From: PRO6 sp049646625
Lineage (GTDB): Bacteria > Pseudomonadota > Alphaproteobacteria > Rhizobiales > Xanthobacteraceae
NCBI GenBank assembly: GCA_049646625.1
Contig: JBARWE010000244.1
Coordinates: 1 to 11,365 of the forward strand
DNA length: 11,365 nucleotides
Direction of reading: 5' to 3'
Shown one piece after another: positions 1 to 5,434 of this stretch (positions within the stretch are counted from its first letter, which is position 1; every line of letters begins with the position of its first letter). The translations under genes and the position numbers were made by a program. The notes under the pieces were generated by a model, which was not told where the DNA came from, did no database searches, and was given only the letters and a program-made list of their open reading frames with translations.

Positions 1-32
1 GTCAGTACCGTGCTGCGGCAGGCGGCCGCCCG

Positions 33-791
33 CTAGATCGCCAGATACTCGCGGCGCAGGTCGGCGTTGTCGAGTACCTCCTTTGCGGTGCCGGTGAAAG
101 CCACCTCGCCGGTATCGAGGATCACCGCGGTATCGGCCAGCCTGAGCGCGGCAACCGCGTTCTGCTCGACGATGATGGTGGTGATGCCGAGCGGCTTGAT
201 GTCGTGCAGGATGCGTTCGATCTCGTGCACGATCACCGGCGCCAGCCCCTCGTATGGCTCGTCGAGCAGCAACAGCTTGATGTCGCGAGCCAGCGCACGG
301 GCAATCGCCAGCATCTGCTGCTCGCCGCCGGACAGCGTGACGCCTTCCTGGTTGCGACGTTCGGCAAGCCGGGGAAAGTGCGAATAGATCCGCTCGAGAT
401 CCCAGCCGCGCTTCGGTGCGACCTGCGCCAGGATCAGGTTTTCCTCGACCGTCAGGCCCTGGATGATGCGGCGATCCTCCGGCACGAGCTGAATACCGGC
501 CTGCGCGGCCTGAAACCCCTGCAACGGATGGATCGCGCCGCCGTCGAGCCAGATCTCGCCGCCGTTCAGGCTCGGCAGATCGGCCCGCGCGATCAGCCGC
601 AGCGTCGAGGTCTTGCCGGCGCCGTTGCGCCCGAGCAGGGCCAGAATCTTGCCCTTCTCGACCGCGAACGACACGCCGTGAACGATATAGCTTTCGCCGT
701 AATAACCATGCAGGTCGTTCACGGCAAAGAACGGCCGCTCCTCCCCTGCCCGCACCGCCACGAGATCGCGCTCCTTGGTCATCGCGTTCAT
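33..791 (-). CDS. livF: LivF-like ABC transporter ATP-binding protein
   Basis: This is the second nucleotide-binding subunit of a branched-chain-amino-acid-type ABC importer; it hydrolyses ATP at the cytoplasmic face of the LivH/LivM permease pair. The 252-residue protein shows Walker A GRNGAGKT (54-61), Q-loop Q101, signature LSGGEQ (153-158) and Walker B LLLLDEP (173-179). The switch position reads EQN with Gln210 in place of His, which is usual for LivF. I chose the ATG at 791 because it overlaps the livG stop as ATGA and has GGGAGGGG just upstream; a second ATG lies at 782, and the frame stays open upstream to 1061 but only inside livG. The N-terminus is about 15-20 residues longer than typical LivF. 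It is the last gene of the operon. LIV-family membership is clear; the transported substrate is not. Confidence 0.93.
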   Translation of the reverse strand: MNAMTKERDLVAVRAGEERPFFAVNDLHGYYGESYIVHGVSFAVEKGKILALLGRNGAGKTSTLRLIARADLPSLNGGEIWLDGGAIHPLQGFQAAQAGIQLVPEDRRIIQGLTVEENLILAQVAPKRGWDLERIYSHFPRLAERRNQEGVTLSGGEQQMLAIARALARDIKLLLLDEPYEGLAPVIVHEIERILHDIKPLGITTIIVEQNAVAALRLADTAVILDTGEVAFTGTAKEVLDNADLRREYLAI

Positions 792-1594
792 TCCACCGCC
801 CCTCCCAGATAGGCTTCCTGCACGCGCGGATCGTTCCGCATCTCGTTCGGCAATCCTTCGGCAATGATCTTGCCCTGCGCCAGCACCGAGATGCGGTCGG
901 CCAGCGAGAACACGACATGCATATCGTGCTCGATGATCACCTTCGTCATGCCGCGAGCCTTGATCTTCTTCAGAAGCTCGATGGTGGTGTTGGTGTCGTG
1001 GCGCGACATGCCGGCGGTCGGCTCGTCGAGCAACAACAGCCGCGGGTGCTGGATCAGGCACATCGCCAGTTCGAGCCGGCGCTTGTCGCCGCGCGACAGC
1101 GAGCCGGCATGGCCATGGCGCTGTCCGACCATGCCGATATCCTCAAGGATGTGTTCAGCCTCCTCGCGAATTTCGCTTTCGCGCTCCACCGAGCGCAGGA
1201 TGTTGACGCGGAAAGCGCCGTCGCGCCTGGCGAAAGCCGGCGCCATCACGTTCTGCAGAATCGTCAGGTCAGGGAAAATCTCCGGCGTCTGGAACACCCG
1301 CGCGATGCCGACCTGGTTGATTTCGTGCGGCGCCTTGCCGGTCAGGATATGGCCGTCGAAGATCACCGCGCCGCTGGTTGGGGCAAGCCGGCCGATGACG
1401 ACGTTGAGCAGCGTCGACTTGCCGGCACCGTTGGGGCCGATAATGGCGTGGGTCTTGCCCTCCTCGACCTGCAGATCGATATTCGACAAGGCGCGCAGGC
1501 CGGCAAAGTTCTTGTAGACGTCGGCGACGTGCAGGACGACATTGCCCTTGCTGTCGGCGGCCGCGACCTCGTGTCCATTGGCAGTGGTGAGCAT
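788..1594 (-). CDS. livG: LivG-like ABC transporter ATP-binding protein
   Basis: This is the first nucleotide-binding subunit of the same importer (268 residues), expected to pair with the LivF-like protein. It has Walker A GPNGAGKS (53-60), Q-loop Gln102 in VFQTPEIF, Walker B LLLLDEP (186-192) and switch His223 in IEHDM. The signature loop is LSRGDKRRLE (166-175) rather than the common LSYGQQRRLE or LSGGQ; I recall this variant from other alphaproteobacterial LIV-type ATPases, so it is probably a subfamily trait and not damage. The ATG at 1594 follows AGGGGG by about 10 bases and lies 15 bp after the livM stop. Its stop overlaps the livF start by 4 bp (ATGA), which suggests translational coupling of the two ATPases. 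Confidence 0.93.
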   Translation of the reverse strand: MLTTANGHEVAAADSKGNVVLHVADVYKNFAGLRALSNIDLQVEEGKTHAIIGPNGAGKSTLLNVVIGRLAPTSGAVIFDGHILTGKAPHEINQVGIARVFQTPEIFPDLTILQNVMAPAFARRDGAFRVNILRSVERESEIREEAEHILEDIGMVGQRHGHAGSLSRGDKRRLELAMCLIQHPRLLLLDEPTAGMSRHDTNTTIELLKKIKARGMTKVIIEHDMHVVFSLADRISVLAQGKIIAEGLPNEMRNDPRVQEAYLGGAVE

Positions 1595-1609
1595 CGGTTC
1601 GTTTCCCCC

Positions 1610-2758
1610 TTACTCAGCCGGCCGCGCATTGAGCGGCAACCTGGACTGCGCGTTGCGACGCTGCCTGAACCGCTCGCTGATGCGGCGCACACCCTCCATG
1701 ATGCCGCCGGGCAGGAACACCACCACCAGTACGAACATCAGGCCGAGCGTCAGGTGCCAGCCTTCGCCGACGAACTTGCTGCTGATGGCGACCAGCACGT
1801 TCTCCACCGGGTCGGGCAGGAACGAATAGAAGCGATGCAGCATCTGTTCGTTGAAGGCGGAGAAGATATTTTCGAGGTATTTGATCAGCCAGGCGCCGAT
1901 CACCGGCCCCATCAAGGTGCCGACACCGCCGAGAATGGTCATCAGCACCACTTCGCCAGATGCCGTCCACTGCATGCGCTCCGGCCCGGCGATCGGATCG
2001 GTGACGGCCAACAGCCCGCCGGCAAGCCCGGCATACATCCCGGAAATCACGAAGGCGGCGAGCATGTACGGCTTGATGTTGAAGCCGGTGTAGCTCATTC
2101 GCGTCTGGTTCGACTTGATGCCGCGCAGCATCAAGCCAAACGGCGAGGCGAAAATCTTCTGCGAGATGAAGAAGGCGGCGATCAGGATCAGCGCGCAGAA
2201 GTAAAAGCCGTAGAAGCCGCCCATTTCCAGGCCGAACAGCGTCGGCATCGGCAGCCCCTCCAGCCGATCGCGGAACATCATGTCGATGATGCGCGGATCC
2301 TTGGTGTTCAGGAGCAGGCCGGTTTCGCCTTGCGTGATCGGGGTCAGCACCGAATAGGCGAGGCTGTAGCACATCTGAGCGAAGGCCAGCGTCAGGATGG
2401 CGAAATAGATGCCGGTCCGCTTCAGGCACAGATAGCCGATGACCACCGAAAACGCCCCCGCCACGATGATGGCGAACAGCACTGCGGGGATGACGTTCAT
2501 GGTGAACAGCTTGAACGACCACACCGCGGTATAGGAGCCGATGCCGAGGAAGGCGGCGTGACCGAACGACAGATAGCCGGTCAGGCCGAACAGAATATTG
2601 AAGCCGAGGGCGAAGATCGCGAAGATCGCGAACTTCTGCAACAGGCCGGGATAGGCGGCACCGAACGGCGTCAGCCAGATCGGCATGGTCAGCACAGTCA
2701 CGGCAAACAGCGCCAGTTTGATCGCATCCTGCCGGTCGAGAGAGAACAGCGAGGTCAT
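1610..2758 (-). CDS. livM: LivM-like ABC transporter permease
   Basis: This is an inner-membrane permease subunit of the LIV/HAAT family (382 residues), forming the substrate path with the LivH-like protein. Hydrophobic segments run through most of the protein. Family landmarks are GLTGYLSFGHAAFLGIGSY near residues 58-76, a cytoplasmic loop around residue 230 (RGIKSNQTRMSYTGFN) and GGVGTLMGPVIGAWL near 295. The C-terminal tail is basic (RRISERFRQRRNAQSR). The start at 2758 is 3 bp after the livH stop, with GGAGAG inside the end of livH as ribosome binding site. A hydrophilic stretch around residues 158-195 (PITQGETGLLL to LPMPTLF) is likely an exposed loop. Family assignment is secure; the substrate is not known. 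Confidence 0.93.
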   Translation of the reverse strand: MTSLFSLDRQDAIKLALFAVTVLTMPIWLTPFGAAYPGLLQKFAIFAIFALGFNILFGLTGYLSFGHAAFLGIGSYTAVWSFKLFTMNVIPAVLFAIIVAGAFSVVIGYLCLKRTGIYFAILTLAFAQMCYSLAYSVLTPITQGETGLLLNTKDPRIIDMMFRDRLEGLPMPTLFGLEMGGFYGFYFCALILIAAFFISQKIFASPFGLMLRGIKSNQTRMSYTGFNIKPYMLAAFVISGMYAGLAGGLLAVTDPIAGPERMQWTASGEVVLMTILGGVGTLMGPVIGAWLIKYLENIFSAFNEQMLHRFYSFLPDPVENVLVAISSKFVGEGWHLTLGLMFVLVVVFLPGGIMEGVRRISERFRQRRNAQSRLPLNARPAE

Positions 2759-2761
2759 CGG

Positions 2762-3790
2762 TCAGCTCTCCATCACGCCCCGGCGCCCCATCAAACCGCG
2801 CGGACGCACCAGCAGAATAACGACAGCAACGAAATAGATGATGATCTGATCGATGCCCGGTATCAGCGACTTCACTTCGGTCATCGAGGCGAAGGATTGC
2901 AGAATGCCGAGCAGGAAGCCGGCCAGCACCGCGCCCGGTAGCGATCCCATGCCGCCGACCACCACGACGACGAAGCTCAGCACCAGGAAGTCCATGCCGA
3001 GATGGTAGTTGGGCGACAGCAGCGGCGTGTACATCACGCCGGCAAGCCCGGCGACAACGGCGGCGACACCAAACATGATGGTGAAGCGGCGGTCGATATT
3101 GATGCCGAGCAGCGACACCGTCTGCCGGTCGTTCATGCCGGCGCGCACCACCATGCCGAAGGTGGTGAAGCGCAGGAACGCGAACACCGCGCCGATGACG
3201 GCCAGCGAGAACAGAAAATAGACCAGCCGCCACCATGGATAGGTCAGCACGCCGGGGTCCATGCCGACCCATGCGCCGAGATCGGCGGCGCCGCGCAACG
3301 CCTGCGGCATCGGCTGCGGAATTGGGTTGGGGCCGAAGAAGCTCTTGACGATTTCCTGCAGCACGATCGCCAGGCCGAAGGTCACGAGAATCTGCTCGGC
3401 ATGGGTGCGCTTGTAGAAATGCTTGATCAGGCCGCGCTCCATGGCCAGACCGATCAGCAGCATCACCGGGATCGCCAGCAGAATCGAGATTGGCACCGAA
3501 TAGTCGACCAGCATCGCGCCGAAATCGCCGAACCAGGTCTGGACGATCGGCGTCTTGACCTCGACCGGCTGGCCCCACGGCGTCAGCTTGGTCGGGTCTT
3601 TCGTCACCACCTCGATGGTGATGAGATAGCGGAAGGTGACAGCGCAGAACGCGCCCAGCATGAACAGCGCACCATGCGCGAAGTTCACCACGCCCAGGGT
3701 GCCGAACACCAGCGTCAGCCCCAGCGCGATCAGCGCGTAGGCCCCGCCCTTGTCCAGACCGTTCAGCAGTTGTGCAAGTATCGCATTCAT
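2762..3790 (-). CDS. livH: LivH-like ABC transporter permease
   Basis: This is the other membrane permease of the importer (342 residues). Landmarks are the N-terminal ALGLTLVFGTLGVVNFAHGA region (about 22-41) and GGMGSLPGAVLAGFLLGI near residues 280-297, both typical of LivH. It is some 30-40 residues longer than the E. coli type as I remember it. The extra length includes a hydrophilic stretch at about residues 58-95 (TIEVVTKDPTKL to FGDFGAMLVDYS) between early membrane helices, plus a loop around 155-178 rich in Pro and Gly. The ATG at 3790 is preceded only by a weak AGG ribosome binding site. It is separated from the binding-protein gene by 88 bp that contain a strong stem-loop, so its expression may be stepped down relative to the binding protein. 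Confidence 0.93.
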   Translation of the reverse strand: MNAILAQLLNGLDKGGAYALIALGLTLVFGTLGVVNFAHGALFMLGAFCAVTFRYLITIEVVTKDPTKLTPWGQPVEVKTPIVQTWFGDFGAMLVDYSVPISILLAIPVMLLIGLAMERGLIKHFYKRTHAEQILVTFGLAIVLQEIVKSFFGPNPIPQPMPQALRGAADLGAWVGMDPGVLTYPWWRLVYFLFSLAVIGAVFAFLRFTTFGMVVRAGMNDRQTVSLLGINIDRRFTIMFGVAAVVAGLAGVMYTPLLSPNYHLGMDFLVLSFVVVVVGGMGSLPGAVLAGFLLGILQSFASMTEVKSLIPGIDQIIIYFVAVVILLVRPRGLMGRRGVMES

Positions 3791-3838
3791 TCCGACCTAC
3801 CGACCGCTTGCCGCCCAACCCCGTCAAACGAGACGCCA

Positions 3839-3866
3839 AGGCCCGGCCGCAAACGCGGCCGGGCCT
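3839..3866 (-). terminator. 12-bp stem-loop between binding-protein gene and livH
   Basis: The arms AGGCCCGGCCGC (3839-3850) and GCGGCCGGGCCT (3855-3866) are perfectly complementary around the loop AAAC. The structure starts 13 bases after the binding-protein stop codon in the direction of transcription. There is no clear run of T after it on the minus strand, so full rho-independent termination is doubtful. The position is typical of hairpins that stabilise the 5' part of transporter mRNAs or cause partial termination, giving more binding protein than permease. The symmetry is seen directly; the role is inferred. Confidence 0.6.
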
Positions 3867-3878
3867 GTGTTGCAGGGA

Positions 3879-5231
3879 TCAGCACTTGTTGGGTTCGTAC
3901 GGACCGAGTTCGCCACCGAAGATCTTCGGATCGTAGGTGACGTCCTTGCGTGACGCCGCGCCGACGACGTTCAGCACGTCGAACTTGCTCGACGGCTTGT
4001 TGTTGCCGCGCACCACCAGCACGTCCTTGAAGCACTGGTGATCCTCGGCGCGGTACAGCGTCGGGCCGTTGCCCATGCCGTCGAACTCAAAACCTTCCAG
4101 CGCCTTGATGACTTCCGGCGGATAGAAGGTGCCGGCGCGCTGGCAGGCGTCGGCATAGAGGATCGCCTGCACATAGCCGGTATGGGACGACTGCGAAGGC
4201 GGCGCGCCATAAGCCTCGCCGTAGGATTTGGTGAACGCCTTGGAGCCTTCGTCCGGCAGGTTCCAGTGCCAGTTCGACGTGCCGATGATGCCTTTCACGG
4301 CTTCGCCCGCGCCCTGCGCCATCAGTTCGGAGAACATCGGCACCACGATCTGGAACTGCTTGCCGTTGACCTGCTTGTCGCGCAGGCCGAACTGCACCGC
4401 CTGCGGCAGCGAGTTGACCATGTCGTGGCCGTAGTGGTTGAGGATCAGCACGTCGGCGCCGGAGTTGGCGACGGGCGTGAGATACTGCGAGTAGTCGCCC
4501 AGCCCGAGCGGCGAGCGGACGGTGGCAACCGTCTTCCAGCCGAGCGCTTCGGTCGCGTTCTTGATCGATTCTTCCTGGGTCCAGCCCCAGGTGTAGTCGG
4601 CGGTGATGTGATAGGCGCGGCGCTCCTTGCCGTACTCCTTCGCCAGCACCGGGGCGATCGCAACACCCGACTGATAGGCGTTGAAGAAGTGGCGGAAGCC
4701 GTAGCGGCGCTTGTCCTTGCCGGTGGTGTCGTTGGAATGGGTCAGGCCGGCCATGTAGATGATGCCCTTTTCCTGACACAGGCTCTGCATGGCGATGGCC
4801 TCGCCCGACGTCACCGACCCCGTCACCATGATCACCTTGTCGCGCTCGATCATGCGGCGGGCGCTGTCGCGCGCGGCGTCGGTCTTGGTCTGGGTGTCGC
4901 CGCTGACGAAGGCGACCTTCTTGCCGAGCACGCCGTTGCCCTTCAGCACCGTCGGCTTCAGCGTCTTCAGCATGCCGCCGTCGCCCTCGCCGTTGAGGTG
5001 CTTGACGGCCAACTGATAGCCCTTGAGCTGATCGAGTCCCTCCTCGGCATAGGTACCGGTCTGCGGCACGTTGAAGCCGAAGGTGACGGTGCTGCCGGTC
5101 GGGTTGTTGCAGAAATCCTTCGCCCAAGCGCCCCGCGTAAACACGAACGGCGCCGCGCCGGCGGTAATCAGCCCCGCCGCACCGGCCCGCAGAATCGTGC
5201 GCCGATTGGGGCCATGCCCATGACTTGTCAT
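3879..5231 (-). CDS. LIV/HAAT-type periplasmic substrate-binding protein, probable Tat export
   Basis: This is the solute receptor of the downstream LivHMGF-like importer (450 residues). The N-terminus carries a twin-arginine signal, NRRTILRAGAAG (9-20), then a hydrophobic core and a likely AWA|KD cleavage after residue 37. The mature part has the type I periplasmic-binding fold features of the LivK/AmiC group: GFNVPQTGTYAEEG (52-65), the GDTQTKTDAA region (111-120), a TGSVTSGEAIA segment (137-147) and ADYTWGWTQEES (211-222). Five cysteines remain in the mature chain (41, 152, 363, 400, 450), with one near each terminus. GGGAGG lies 5 bases before the ATG at 5231. It is the first gene of the operon and is divergent from an acyl-CoA-type regulator. 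Ligand unknown: amino acid, amide, or a carboxylate are all possible in this family. Confidence 0.92.
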   Translation of the reverse strand: MTSHGHGPNRRTILRAGAAGLITAGAAPFVFTRGAWAKDFCNNPTGSTVTFGFNVPQTGTYAEEGLDQLKGYQLAVKHLNGEGDGGMLKTLKPTVLKGNGVLGKKVAFVSGDTQTKTDAARDSARRMIERDKVIMVTGSVTSGEAIAMQSLCQEKGIIYMAGLTHSNDTTGKDKRRYGFRHFFNAYQSGVAIAPVLAKEYGKERRAYHITADYTWGWTQEESIKNATEALGWKTVATVRSPLGLGDYSQYLTPVANSGADVLILNHYGHDMVNSLPQAVQFGLRDKQVNGKQFQIVVPMFSELMAQGAGEAVKGIIGTSNWHWNLPDEGSKAFTKSYGEAYGAPPSQSSHTGYVQAILYADACQRAGTFYPPEVIKALEGFEFDGMGNGPTLYRAEDHQCFKDVLVVRGNNKPSSKFDVLNVVGAASRKDVTYDPKIFGGELGPYEPNKC

Positions 5232-5317
5232 AACGTCCTCCCTTGCCGGTGGTCTTGGCGATCCACGCGATAGACTGCGGCAGGGTGCGATCGAACGAAA
5301 AATTTAGCAATAAACTA

Positions 5318-5345
5318 TTGTACAAGAAGGAAAAATTTGTAAATT
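5318..5345. promoter_or_regulatory. Candidate ScfR-type operator elements
   Basis: Two short symmetric elements lie here: TTGTACAA (5318-5325), a perfect 8-bp palindrome, and AATTTGTAAATT (5334-5345), whose core TTTGTAAA differs by one base from TTTGCAAA, the half-site I recall for RamB and PccR regulators. The second element overlaps the candidate minus-strand -10. Since the divergent gene at 5435 encodes a member of that regulator family, these are reasonable sites for autoregulation and for control of the transporter operon. The match is imperfect, so this is a candidate only. Confidence 0.4.
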
Positions 5346-5348
5346 ATA
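5343..5348 (-). promoter_or_regulatory. Candidate -10 element for the transporter operon
   Basis: On the minus strand this reads TATAAT, a perfect sigma-70 -10 hexamer, 111 bases before the binding-protein ATG. The best -35 hexamer upstream, TTGACA at 5375-5370 on the minus strand, is also perfect, but the spacer is 21 bp, longer than the usual 16-18. Either the promoter needs an activator, or the two hexamers do not belong together. The -10 is followed directly by a TTTACAAA element. Confidence 0.4.
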
Positions 5349-5369
5349 CCTCTTGCTTCTAGTGAATGA

Positions 5370-5385
5370 TGTCAATTCATTGACA
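5370..5385. promoter_or_regulatory. Perfect inverted repeat, operator-like
   Basis: TGTCAAT-TC-ATTGACA has 7-bp perfect arms and a 2-bp centre. It lies 49 bp upstream of the regulator start and is AT-rich unlike the surrounding coding DNA. Each arm contains TTGACA on opposite strands, so the minus-strand arm could also be a -35 hexamer for the transporter operon. This spacing suits a dimeric helix-turn-helix protein. Which protein binds is not shown by the sequence. Confidence 0.5.
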
Positions 5386-5434
5386 CCGGCCTCGCCTCAC
5401 AGCGGCCGCGGCGACTGGCAGGGATGGTTCGCAG

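Noticed and set aside
18..33. Possible hairpin after livF (GCGGGC-GGCC-GCCTGC on the minus strand)
   Set aside because: It needs a G-U pair, overlaps the stop codon, has no T-run, and the window ends too soon to judge; chance symmetry in GC-rich DNA is likely.
792..1061. Upstream extension of the livF frame to an ATG at 1061
   Set aside because: The added 90 residues are Arg/His-rich and lie inside livG; the ATGA overlap and ribosome binding site support the start at 791.
917..2941. A 674-codon plus-strand open frame opposite livG and livM
   Set aside because: It is antisense to two well-recognised genes, its product is rich in His, Gln, Arg and Asp with no recognisable domain, and such frames are expected opposite high-GC genes with strong third-position bias.
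1614..3839. A 741-codon minus-strand open frame overlapping livH and livM
   Set aside because: It is a shifted frame of the two permease genes; the product is Arg/Asp-rich with no membrane segments or motifs, while the alternative frames give clear LivH and LivM proteins.
5380..5408. Plus-strand promoter for the regulator using TTGACA at 5380
   Set aside because: No -10-like hexamer occurs at 15-19 bp; the sequence there is GC-rich (around CGGCCG).
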